NCBI GenBank assembly: GCA_030840805.1
Contig: JAVEDU010000054.1
Span: 62,001-126,000, forward strand
DNA: 64,000 nucleotides
Source of the DNA: Actinomycetota bacterium
GTDB lineage: Bacteria; Actinomycetota; Actinomycetes; Mycobacteriales; HKI-0501
Direction of reading: 5' to 3'
Shown here: one piece after another, positions 7,808 to 15,299 of the stretch
Layout of the letters: each line of letters starts with the position of its first letter
How positions within the stretch are numbered: position 1 is the first letter of the stretch
The notes under the pieces: model-generated
What the model saw: the letters and a program-made list of their open reading frames with translations, nothing else
Databases searched by the model: none
Told to the model about the DNA's origin: nothing
Translations under genes and position numbers: made by a program

Positions 7808-8760
7808 CCGTCCTGCTGGTGCTGCGGGCGCTCGGACTCGGGGATCTGCTCACCGGCGTCCCCGCGCTGCGCGGCCTCCGGCGGGCCTACCCGGATCACC
7901 GGCTCCTGCTCGCCACCCCGCCGGAGCTGGCCGGTCTCGCGCTCGCCACCGGCGCGGTCGACCAGGTGGTGCCCGCGCGCGGCCTCGCCCCGCTCACCGG
8001 ACCGGCCGGGCCGGACGTCGCGGTGAACCTGCACGGGCGCGGGCCGGAGAGCCACCGACTGCTCCGGGCGCTCCGGCCGCGGCGGCTGGTGGCCTTCCGC
8101 TCCGCGGAGGCGGGTCACGCCGAGGGGCCGGCCTGGCGTCCGGGGGAGTACGAGGTCGCCCGCTGGTGCCGGATGCTGGCCGCCCACGGCATCCCGTCCG
8201 ATCCGGCCGACCTCGCGTTGCCGCCTCCGCCCACCACGCGCCCCGGCCACGTGGTCGTCCACCCCGGCGCCGCGCATCCCCGGCGGCGCTGGCCGGCCGA
8301 GCGGTTCGCCGCGGTGGCGCGGGGGCTGGCGGAGGCCGGTGGGGACGTGGTCGTCACCGGCTCCGCCGCCGAGGAGGAGCTGGCCGGGCGGGTCGCCGGG
8401 GCGGCGGACCTGCCGGCGGACGCCGTGCTGGCGGGGCGGACCGATGCCGGTGAGCTCGCCGGGATCGTCGCGGGGGCCCGGCTGGTCGTCTGCGGCGACA
8501 CGGGCGTGGCGCACCTGGCATCCGCGTTCGGGACGCCCTCGGTGCTCCTGTTCGGGCCGGTCTCCCCGGCCGAATGGGGCCCACCGCCCGGCCGGCCCGC
8601 CCACGTGGTGCTGTGGCACGGGCCGGGGACGGACGACGGCACCGGAGCGGTGGACCCGGCACTACGGACGATCACCGTGGCCGAGGTGCTCGAGGCGGCG
8701 GCGGGGCTACTCGGCGGCCGGACTCAGCCGGCCGCCCCGTCCATGCCCACGGCGCGCTGA
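7798..8760 (+). CDS. glycosyltransferase family 9, second copy
   Basis: A second heptosyltransferase-like GT9 (320 aa) closing the operon. It begins with LLVLRALGLGDLLTGVPAL, the classic GT9 N terminus that holds the catalytic-loop region, and carries VVVHPGAAHPRRRWP and CGDTGVAHLASAFGTPSVLL in the donor domain. It is closer to canonical GT9 than the copy at 1798. The GTG at 7798 overlaps the SDR gene by 10 bases. Its last 37 bases overlap the convergent STAS gene, so transcription from the two sides must collide or end here. Confidence 0.83.
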   Translation: MAVAVLLVLRALGLGDLLTGVPALRGLRRAYPDHRLLLATPPELAGLALATGAVDQVVPARGLAPLTGPAGPDVAVNLHGRGPESHRLLRALRPRRLVAFRSAEAGHAEGPAWRPGEYEVARWCRMLAAHGIPSDPADLALPPPPTTRPGHVVVHPGAAHPRRRWPAERFAAVARGLAEAGGDVVVTGSAAEEELAGRVAGAADLPADAVLAGRTDAGELAGIVAGARLVVCGDTGVAHLASAFGTPSVLLFGPVSPAEWGPPPGRPAHVVLWHGPGTDDGTGAVDPALRTITVAEVLEAAAGLLGGRTQPAAPSMPTAR

Positions 8761-9185
8761 CCCGGAACGACGACCCGGACGCCGTCGATGCGGGGCGAGC
8801 GGCACTCGCAGGTGGCAGCGGAGCCGGCCGGGGCGTTCTCGATCGGGAACAGCGGCGTGAGCTCCGAGATCCGGAGGACCCACCGGACCGCGGCGCTGGG
8901 CGCGACGAGCCGCAGCGTGTGACCGGTCGCCTGGACCTGCTCCTGGACCCGGACGAGGAAGTCCAGGCCGGTGGAGTCGAGGAAGGTCACGTCGTGGAGG
9001 CAGATCGCCACGTCGGACGCGGTGCTGTGGGAGAGGAAGGAGAACATCGCGTCGAGGTTGTCCTCCAGCGCGATGTCCACCTCACCCACGAACGCGAGCC
9101 GATGGGGATGCGGGGTGGCGCAGCACGACACGGAGCCCCACGGGGGCAGGGTCGAACGTGGGCTGGGCAGGGGCAGAGTCTCCAT
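8724..9185 (-). CDS. STAS-domain anti-sigma factor antagonist
   Basis: STAS anti-anti-sigma factors bind a serine-kinase anti-sigma factor in their unphosphorylated form and so free the sigma factor. This 153-aa protein has the STAS core, with FVGEVDIALEDNLDA and the conserved phosphorylation-loop sequence FLDSTGLDFLV, plus about 30 N-terminal and 30 C-terminal residues outside the core. The ATG at 9185 is preferred over one at 9236 because GGAGG sits five bases upstream. A stress-type sigma gene starts 490 bases away on the other strand. No anti-sigma kinase (HATPase) gene is nearby, so the partner must be encoded elsewhere. Confidence 0.83.
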   Translation of the reverse strand: METLPLPSPRSTLPPWGSVSCCATPHPHRLAFVGEVDIALEDNLDAMFSFLSHSTASDVAICLHDVTFLDSTGLDFLVRVQEQVQATGHTLRLVAPSAAVRWVLRISELTPLFPIENAPAGSAATCECRSPRIDGVRVVVPGQRAVGMDGAAG

Positions 9186-9676
9186 GGGGGCCTCCGTGCT
9201 CTGACGGACGGGGCCCACCGCAGGGTTCCCCATCACGCGAAGTCAGGTGCCACCGCTGGGGACTCAACGGCGCGGATCCGCGGCATCGCGAAATCCGTTC
9301 TCCTCTGAATAGACCCGTCCCGTCCGATAGTCAACTGTCCGGCGTCCGACCACCGGAGGTGTCTGCGGGTGCCGCCCCCTGCGCACCCCGCCGTTGTGGC
9401 CCGGAACACGTGTGGTCACGCGATCGGCTCGACATGCGAGGGGTCGGCGCCCGTGCCACCATCGCTTCGGCACGGTGCTGGCGGCACTACCCCCGCCCTC
9501 CGCGCCCGAGGTGAACCGTTCCGGCGCTCGAGCAGAGGGCGTCGGGACGTCCCGGCCGTCAGCCGGGGCGTCGGCACGGCCGCTCCCGCCGACGCCTGGC
9601 CGGTCACCGCAGTGACACCTCCTGCCGCGGCAGTGGACCGCTCGCCGTCGGCGCACGACCAGCGAAGGAGCCGTCC
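9186..9676. other. gene-free divergent region between the STAS and sigma factor genes
   Basis: I see no gene in these 491 bases. They hold a candidate leftward promoter at 9306-9334 and a 7-bp inverted repeat CCGTGCC/GGCACGG (9451-9457 and 9469-9475) that could form a hairpin in the sigma factor leader. GAAGGAG at 9662-9668 is the sigma gene's ribosome binding site. I could not find a convincing GTTT/GGGTA-type promoter that would suggest autoregulation. Confidence 0.5.
9306..9334 (-). promoter_or_regulatory. candidate housekeeping promoter for the STAS gene
   Basis: On the minus strand TTGACT (9334-9329) is followed after exactly 17 bases by TATTCA (9311-9306). The -35 match is good and the -10 match is partial, lacking the final T. 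Transcription would start near 9299, leaving a leader of about 115 bases before the ATG at 9185. It is the most AT-rich part of the region. Read from the sequence only. Confidence 0.4.
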
Positions 9677-10603
9677 GTGACCGCTTCCCTTCTCGACACC
9701 GCTGCACCCTGGGACACCGCCGCACAGGCCGCCGAGGTGCCGGTCCCGAACGACGCCGCCACCCTCGCCCGTGATGCCACGGTCATCCCGCTCGACCGGA
9801 TCACCGTCACGGTCGCCGAGGGCACCGAGGTGGACGAGGCGCCGCAGCGACGTTCCGACCGGGCCACCTACACGCTGCTGTCGACGATGGCGTACCACAC
9901 CGACGAGCGGGAGCGGCAGCGCGCCCGGCTGGAGCTGATCGAGTTCCACCTCCCGCTGGCCCGCTACTTCGCCCGCCGGTTCCGCAACCGCGGCGAGCCC
10001 TACGAGGACCTGGTACAGGTCGCCACCGTCGGCCTGATCAAGTCGATCGACGGGTTCGACTTCTCCCGCGGCGTGGAGTTCTCCAGCTACGCGATGCCGA
10101 CGATCGTCGGCGAGCTGAAGCGGCACTTCCGTGACAAGGGCTGGAGCGTGCGGGTTCCGCGCCGGCTCCAGGAGCTGAAGATCGAGATCGCCGGTGCGAC
10201 GACCCGGCTCACCCAGCAGCTCGGCCGGTCCCCGACGGTCCGCGACCTGTCCACCGCGCTCGGCATCACCGAGGAGGAGGTGCTGGAGAGCCTGGAGGCG
10301 TCCAACGCCTACTCGGCGCTGTCGATCTACGCGCCGGTCGGCGCCGACGAACAGGCCCCGTGCGTCGCCGACATGCTCGGCGAGGTCGACGCGGACCTGG
10401 AGAAGGTCGAGAACCGGGAGTCGCTGCGACCGCTCCTCGCGCACCTGCCGGTACGGGAGCAGCGGATCCTCGCCATGCGCTTCTTCGGCAACATGACCCA
10501 GACGCAGATCGCCGACGAGATCGGGGTCTCGCAGATGCACGTGTCCCGCCTGCTGTCCCGGTCGCTGTCGGTCTTGCGCGCCCAGCTGCTGGTGGAGGAC
10601 TGA
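9677..10603 (+). CDS. RNA polymerase sigma factor, SigB/SigF/SigG type
   Basis: An alternative group 3 sigma factor of 308 aa directing stress or developmental transcription. Region 2 is clear (PYEDLVQVATVGLIKSIDGF, then GVEFSSYAMPTIVGELKRHF), followed by region 3 (GRSPTVRDLSTALGI) and a region 4 helix-turn-helix (TQIADEIGVSQMHVSRLLSR). It carries about 50 more N-terminal residues than usual. The GTG start is fixed by GAAGGAG six bases upstream. The gene directly abuts the LLM oxidoreductase (TGA then ATG). With the STAS gene on the other side it suggests partner-switching control, but the anti-sigma factor is missing. Confidence 0.9.
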   Translation: MTASLLDTAAPWDTAAQAAEVPVPNDAATLARDATVIPLDRITVTVAEGTEVDEAPQRRSDRATYTLLSTMAYHTDERERQRARLELIEFHLPLARYFARRFRNRGEPYEDLVQVATVGLIKSIDGFDFSRGVEFSSYAMPTIVGELKRHFRDKGWSVRVPRRLQELKIEIAGATTRLTQQLGRSPTVRDLSTALGITEEEVLESLEASNAYSALSIYAPVGADEQAPCVADMLGEVDADLEKVENRESLRPLLAHLPVREQRILAMRFFGNMTQTQIADEIGVSQMHVSRLLSRSLSVLRAQLLVED

Positions 10604-11560
10604 ATGCGGATCGGGTACTTCCTCTCCTGCGAGGAGTTCGGCCCGCGCCAGCTCGTGCAGCAGGCCGAGTGGGCCGAGCGGGCGGGCTTCGAGGGGCTGT
10701 GGATCTCCGACCACTACCACCACTGGAACGACGCCCAGGGCCAGAGCGCGTTCGTGTGGTCGGTGATCGGCGCGCTGTCGGCCCGTACCGCCCTGCCGGT
10801 GACGACGGCGGTGACCTGCCCGACCGTCCGTATCCACCCCGCCGTCGTCGCGCAGGCGACCGCGACCAGTGCGGTGCTGCTCAGCGGGCGCTTCACCTTC
10901 GGTGTCGGCAGCGGGGAGGCGCTGAACGAGCACATCCTCGGCGACGCGTGGCCGCCCGCCGACATCCGCCTCGACATGCTGGAGGAGGCGGTCGCGGTGA
11001 TCCGGGAGCTGTGGGGCGGCGAGAACGTCACCCACAGCGGCACGTACTACGAGGTGCAGAACGCCCGGATCTACACCCGTCCGGAGCTGCCACCGCCGGT
11101 GTACATCTCCGCCTTCGGCCCCAAGGCCGCGGCGCTCGCCGGCCGGATCGGCGACGGCTTCGTCTGCACGAAGCCCGATGCCGAGCTCGTGGGGATCTTC
11201 CGCGACGGTGGCGGCGGTACCCGCCCGGCGCAGGCGGGGTACAAGGTCTGCGCCGGGCCGGACGCCGCCGCGGCCCGCCGTACCGCGCACGGCCTGTGGG
11301 CGAACGAACAGCTGCCGGGCGAGCTCGCCCAGGTGCTGCCGACCCCCCGGCATTTCGAGCAGGCCTCGACGCTGGTGACCGAGGAGATGATCGGCGCGGC
11401 GCTGGTGTGCGGCAACGACGTGGACGCCCATGTCGAGCAGTTCCGGCAGTACCGCGACGCCGGGTACGACGAGGTGTACATCAACCAGATCGGACCCGAC
11501 CAGGAGGCGTTCTTCGCGTTCTACGCGGAGCAGGTGCTGCCCCAGCTCCGCAAGCTCTAG
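10604..11560 (+). CDS. F420-type LLM-class oxidoreductase, glucose-6-phosphate-dehydrogenase-like subfamily
   Basis: A 318-aa TIM-barrel flavin/F420-dependent enzyme. The start RIGYFLSCEEFGPRQLVQQA, the metal-free barrel motif LWISDHYHHWNDAQGQS, GVGSGEALNEHILG and the C-terminal NQIGPDQEAFFAFY are characteristic of the subfamily that includes F420-dependent glucose-6-phosphate dehydrogenase homologues. The substrate is not deducible. The ATG follows the sigma factor stop with no gap, so the two genes are co-transcribed and probably translationally coupled. A role in stress redox metabolism is inferred from that linkage only. Confidence 0.85.
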   Translation: MRIGYFLSCEEFGPRQLVQQAEWAERAGFEGLWISDHYHHWNDAQGQSAFVWSVIGALSARTALPVTTAVTCPTVRIHPAVVAQATATSAVLLSGRFTFGVGSGEALNEHILGDAWPPADIRLDMLEEAVAVIRELWGGENVTHSGTYYEVQNARIYTRPELPPPVYISAFGPKAAALAGRIGDGFVCTKPDAELVGIFRDGGGGTRPAQAGYKVCAGPDAAAARRTAHGLWANEQLPGELAQVLPTPRHFEQASTLVTEEMIGAALVCGNDVDAHVEQFRQYRDAGYDEVYINQIGPDQEAFFAFYAEQVLPQLRKL

Positions 11561-11569
11561 GAGCCTGTT

Positions 11570-11851
11570 CTAGAAGCCCAGTCGGCTCTGCAGCTCCGGC
11601 ACGAACTCCTCGTCCTCGGCGGCCACCTCGTCGAGATCGATCTGGTCCGCCAGCTGCCCGGGCGGCCGCTCGTCCAGCAGCAGGGCGACCGCCTCCCGGA
11701 CCACCTCCTCCGCCGGGGCGTCGGGTGCGTCGAGACCGGTCAGGAACCGTTCGGACGCCACGACCGACACCCGGGTGACGGCGGCGCCGTCGGCCACCTC
11801 GACGGTGAACTCCCCGCCGTCGGACGGCCGGACCACGATGTCGAGGGCCAC
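11570..11851 (-). CDS. hypothetical protein, 93 aa
   Basis: Unrecognised small acidic protein. The GTG at 11851 has GGAGG four bases upstream. The sequence starts with a short beta-rich segment (ALDIVVRPSDGGEFTVEVAD) and ends in an acidic helical tail (LDEVAAEDEEFVPELQSRLG). It has no Cys, membrane segment or signal peptide. It lies 11 bases after the alpha/beta hydrolase gene in the same operon, so the two may work together. It faces the LLM oxidoreductase gene; their stop codons are 9 bases apart without a visible terminator. Confidence 0.6.
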   Translation of the reverse strand: MALDIVVRPSDGGEFTVEVADGAAVTRVSVVASERFLTGLDAPDAPAEEVVREAVALLLDERPPGQLADQIDLDEVAAEDEEFVPELQSRLGF

Positions 11852-11862
11852 GGGTCCTCCGC

Positions 11863-12579
11863 TCAGGTGCCGTGCGCCGGGTCGAGCCGTGCCGTCAGCC
11901 ACGCGCCCGCGAGCGGTGCCACCTGCTCCACCCCGACGGCGTCGTTCACCAGGTCGGCGGCGCCGGAGACGACCCGGAGGGCGGCCGGTCCGACCCCGGC
12001 GACATGGTGGAGCTCCCGCAGCTCGCGGTCGTGCTCCGCGACGAGGAACAGAACCGGGACCGGCAGGTCGGCGAGCAGCTCCGCGGCGAGATCGGGTCGG
12101 CCGTCGCGGCAGACGACCGCGTCGACCCGCGCCGGTCGGGGCGGCCGGGGGCCGCCGTTCGGGCGCGGCGACCCGGCGAGCAGGACCCCGGCGTGCAGCG
12201 CGGCCGCCGCGGCCGTCCCGGTCGCCAGCACCCCCACCGGCAGCGCGGCCACCTCGACCTCCATCCGGGCCACCCGGTCGAGGACCGCGGCGAGGCGTTC
12301 GGTGAGGAGGGCGACGTCGTGCCGCGCCCTGGCGGCGCCGGCGTCCCACTGGTCCTCGTCGGAGGCGAGCAGGTCGGTGAGCAGGGTTGCCAGCCCCTGG
12401 CGGTTCAGCCCGGCCGCCAGCGCCTGGTGGCGCGGGTTCAACCGTGCCCCACTGCTGGCGTGCGCGAGCACGGTCAGGCCGTGGACCGGCCCGCGGCCGA
12501 TCGGCCAGGCCAGGTCCCCGAACAGCGTCGTGCCGGGACTCGGGATCGTCACGGTTCGCGTGGCATGCCGGGTGATCAT
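11863..12579 (-). CDS. alpha/beta hydrolase (dienelactone-hydrolase-like) lacking the catalytic Ser and His
   Basis: The fold is recognisable: an N-terminal beta region, LTVLAHASSGAR for the oxyanion side, VDAVVCRDGRPDLA and VPVLFLVAEHD holding the acid (Asp184), and a C-terminal VSGAADLVNDAVG. Relatives have G-A-S-T-G at the nucleophile elbow and G-A-T-H-L at the end. Here these read L-A-T-G-T (Thr at 120) and G-A-A-D-L (Asp at 209). Nucleophile and base are thus both replaced, and a hydrolase role is doubtful. The ATG has GGGGAGGAACCG in front. Divergent from the carbamoyltransferase gene, 90 bases away. Confidence 0.72.
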   Translation of the reverse strand: MITRHATRTVTIPSPGTTLFGDLAWPIGRGPVHGLTVLAHASSGARLNPRHQALAAGLNRQGLATLLTDLLASDEDQWDAGAARARHDVALLTERLAAVLDRVARMEVEVAALPVGVLATGTAAAAALHAGVLLAGSPRPNGGPRPPRPARVDAVVCRDGRPDLAAELLADLPVPVLFLVAEHDRELRELHHVAGVGPAALRVVSGAADLVNDAVGVEQVAPLAGAWLTARLDPAHGT

Positions 12580-12669
12580 CGGTTCCTCCCCGCTCGCGCC
12601 TTACCCAGCCGGTCGGCGGTCCAATCCCGCGCGGCGTTAGACCGGCCGTGCCCGGGGTAGCCCGCGCCC

Positions 12670-14292
12670 ATGCGTGTTCTCGGGATCAACGCCGTCTTCC
12701 ACGACCCCGCGGCGGCCCTCGTCGTGGACGGCCGGATCGTCGCCGCCGCGGAGGAGGAACGGTTCAGCCGCCGCAAGCACGGCAAGCGCCCGGTGCCGTT
12801 CTCGGCGTGGGAGCTGCCGGAGCTGGCCGCGGCCTGGTGCCTCGGCCGGGCCGGGCTGGCACCGGCGGACCTCGATGCGGTCGCGTACTCGTTCGATCCC
12901 GGCCTCTGCCGTCCCGCCGGGGAGCTGGGTCTCGCGGACCCGTGGGACTGGCTCCGGCAGGAGTTCGCCGCGCGGGCGCCGCAGTTCCTCGCCGCCGCGT
13001 TGCCGGGACTCGACCCGGCCGTGGTGCGGTTCGTGCCGCATCACGTCGCGCATGCGGCCTCCGCCGGGCTCGCGATCACCGAGGACTGCGCCGTCCTGGT
13101 GCTCGACGGTCGCGGCGAGGCACGCAGCCACCTCGCCGGGCGGTACCGGGGCGGCGTGCTGGAGGTCCTCGCCGGCCAGGAGCTGCCCCATTCGCTCGGG
13201 CTGCTGTACGAGGACCTCACCGAGCACCTGGGCTTCCTGCGCTCCTCCGACGAGTACAAGGTCATGGCGATGGCCTCGTACGGGGAGCCGCGGTTCCTCG
13301 GCGCACTGCGGGAGGCGGTCCGCGTCACGCCGGAGGGCGGGTTCGTGGTCGACCCGCCGGACTTCGGGGCGTGCGCCAAGCGGCTGGGCCGTGGCGACGC
13401 GTGGACCGAGGACCACGCGGATCTCGCCGCGAGCGTGCAGCGCCGCCTGGAGGAGGTGCTGGTGGCGCTGGCCCGCTGGACGTACGACGCGGCGGGCGGA
13501 CCGGCGACGCTGGCGATGGCGGGCGGGGTGGCGCTGAACTGCGTGGCGAACTCGCGGATCGCCGCCGAGACGGCGTTCGACCGGGTGTGGGTGCAGCCCG
13601 CGGCCGGGGACGCCGGGACCGCGCTCGGTGCGGCCCTGCACGTCGTCGCCGAGCGCGACGCCCGCCCGGCGCCGATGGCGGGCGCGGACCTGGGCCGGGA
13701 CTTCACCGACGCGGAGATCGAGAGCGTGCTGCGGACCGCGCGGCTGCCGTACCGCCGGCCGCCGTCGATCGCCGCGGCGGCGGCCGAGGTGCTCGCCGCG
13801 GACGGCATCGTCGCGTGGTTCCAGGGCCGGAGCGAGTACGGGCCGCGGGCGCTGGGGCACCGCTCGCTGCTGGCGCATCCCGGCCGGGCCGGGAACCTGG
13901 AGCGGATCAACGACGTGAAGGGCCGCGAGCAGTTCCGGCCGGTGGCGCCGATGGTGCTCGCCTCCCGTGCGGCGGAGATCTTCCGCGGTCCGCTGCCGAG
14001 TCCGTACATGCTGTTCGTCCACGAGGTCGCCGCGGAGTGGCGGGACCGGATCCCGGCCGTGGTGCACGTCGACGGCACGGCCCGCATCCAGACCGTCGAG
14101 GACGGCGCGGTGCCGCTGGGCGACCTGCTCCGGGAGTTCGACGCCCGGACGGGGTTGCCGGTGGTGGTGAACACCTCCCTCAACACGGCCGGCCGGCCGA
14201 TGGTGGACGACCCGCGCGACGCGCTGGAGCTGTTCGGGTCGGCGCCCGTGGACCTGCTCGCGATCGGGCCGTTCGCGGTGGATCGCGGATGA
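12670..14292 (+). CDS. carbamoyltransferase, NodU/CmcH family
   Basis: O-carbamoyltransferases of this family move the carbamoyl group of carbamoyl phosphate, via carbamoyl-AMP, onto a sugar or antibiotic hydroxyl. The 540-aa protein has the Kae1-like N-terminal domain (LGINAVFHDPAAALV, then EEERFSRRKHGK, and MAGGVALNCVANSRI) and the YrdC-like C-terminal domain (GPRALGHRSLLAHPG, FRPVAPMVLAS, VVNTSLNTAGRPMVDDP). Length fits. A TAGCCC box six bases before the ATG suggests a leaderless transcript. It is coupled to two GT2 genes and probably carbamoylates a glycan. Confidence 0.9.
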   Translation: MRVLGINAVFHDPAAALVVDGRIVAAAEEERFSRRKHGKRPVPFSAWELPELAAAWCLGRAGLAPADLDAVAYSFDPGLCRPAGELGLADPWDWLRQEFAARAPQFLAAALPGLDPAVVRFVPHHVAHAASAGLAITEDCAVLVLDGRGEARSHLAGRYRGGVLEVLAGQELPHSLGLLYEDLTEHLGFLRSSDEYKVMAMASYGEPRFLGALREAVRVTPEGGFVVDPPDFGACAKRLGRGDAWTEDHADLAASVQRRLEEVLVALARWTYDAAGGPATLAMAGGVALNCVANSRIAAETAFDRVWVQPAAGDAGTALGAALHVVAERDARPAPMAGADLGRDFTDAEIESVLRTARLPYRRPPSIAAAAAEVLAADGIVAWFQGRSEYGPRALGHRSLLAHPGRAGNLERINDVKGREQFRPVAPMVLASRAAEIFRGPLPSPYMLFVHEVAAEWRDRIPAVVHVDGTARIQTVEDGAVPLGDLLREFDARTGLPVVVNTSLNTAGRPMVDDPRDALELFGSAPVDLLAIGPFAVDRG

Positions 14293-15299
14293 TCGTCTCG
14301 GTGGTCGTACCGACGGTGGGACGGGCGTCGCTGGACGGGCTCCTCGCGGCGCTCGGGGAGGGGGGACCCACCGAGGTGCTGCTGGTGGACGACCGGCGGG
14401 ACGCGACCCGGCCGCTGGGGCCCACGGTGCCGCCGTCGCTCGCCGGCCGGGTGTCGGTGGTGCGCGGTCCGGGCGCCGGACCGGCCGCCGCCCGGAACGC
14501 CGGCTGGCGGGCCGCCCGCGGGGAGTGGGTCGCGTTCCTGGACGACGACGTGGTGCCCGCCCCGGGGTGGTGGGCGCTGCTGGCCGCCGATCTCCGCGTA
14601 CCGCCGGAGGTGGCCGGGGTACAGGGGCGGATCGTCGTCCCGCTTCCGGCCGGCCGGCAGCCGACCGACTGGGAACGGTGCACGGCCGGCCTCGGCGGCG
14701 CGCGCTGGGCCACCGCGGACATGGCGTACCGGCGCTCGGTGCTCGCGGCGGTGGGCGGCTTCGACGAGCGGTTCCCCCGGGCGTACCGCGAGGACGCGGA
14801 CCTGGCGGTGCGGGTCCGGGCGGCGGGACATCGGCTCGCCGTGGGGGAGCGGGTGGTGCGGCACCCGGTCCGTCCAGAGGGCCGCTGGGTGAGCCTGCGG
14901 ACCCAGCGCGGCAACGCCGACGACGCGCTGCTCCGCCGCCTGTACGGCCCCGGCTGGCGCGGGCTCGCCGGGGTGCCGCCGGGGCGCCGCCCCCGCAACG
15001 TGGCCGTCACCGCCGCCGCGCTGGCCGCGGTCGTGGCGGCGGGAGGTGCGGCGGCGGCCCCGACGGCGCGGGCCCGGCGGCGGTGGCGTTCCGTGGCGAT
15101 CGGGGCGGCGGGCCTCGCGGTGGCGGGGGTGGCGGAGTTCGGGTGGGCGCGGATCGCGCCGGGGCCCCGGACCCGCGAGGAGGTGCTGACGATGGCCGCG
15201 ACGAGCGTGCTGATCCCGCCGCTCGCGACCGCGCACTGGGTGCGCGGCTGGCTGGCCCACCGGAACGCCCCGCCGTGGTCCCCGCGGGCGACCGCGTGA
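14289..15299 (+). CDS. glycosyltransferase family 2, membrane-anchored
   Basis: A 336-aa GT-A glycosyltransferase. It starts with SVVVPTVGRASLDGLL, has the donor-binding AAARNAGWRAARGEWVAFLDDDV with the DDD metal motif near residue 82, and a second acidic motif YREDADLAVRVRAAGH. The C-terminal 95 residues hold two or three hydrophobic helices that would anchor it in the membrane. The ATG overlaps the carbamoyltransferase stop, and its own stop overlaps the next gene. The donor sugar is unknown; the context points to a surface or secreted glycan. Confidence 0.85.
   Translation: MIVSVVVPTVGRASLDGLLAALGEGGPTEVLLVDDRRDATRPLGPTVPPSLAGRVSVVRGPGAGPAAARNAGWRAARGEWVAFLDDDVVPAPGWWALLAADLRVPPEVAGVQGRIVVPLPAGRQPTDWERCTAGLGGARWATADMAYRRSVLAAVGGFDERFPRAYREDADLAVRVRAAGHRLAVGERVVRHPVRPEGRWVSLRTQRGNADDALLRRLYGPGWRGLAGVPPGRRPRNVAVTAAALAAVVAAGGAAAAPTARARRRWRSVAIGAAGLAVAGVAEFGWARIAPGPRTREEVLTMAATSVLIPPLATAHWVRGWLAHRNAPPWSPRATA

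Noticed and set aside
9236-9264. Longer starts for the STAS protein
   Set aside because: They lack a ribosome binding site, whereas the ATG at 9185 has GGAGG at ideal distance and still includes the whole domain.
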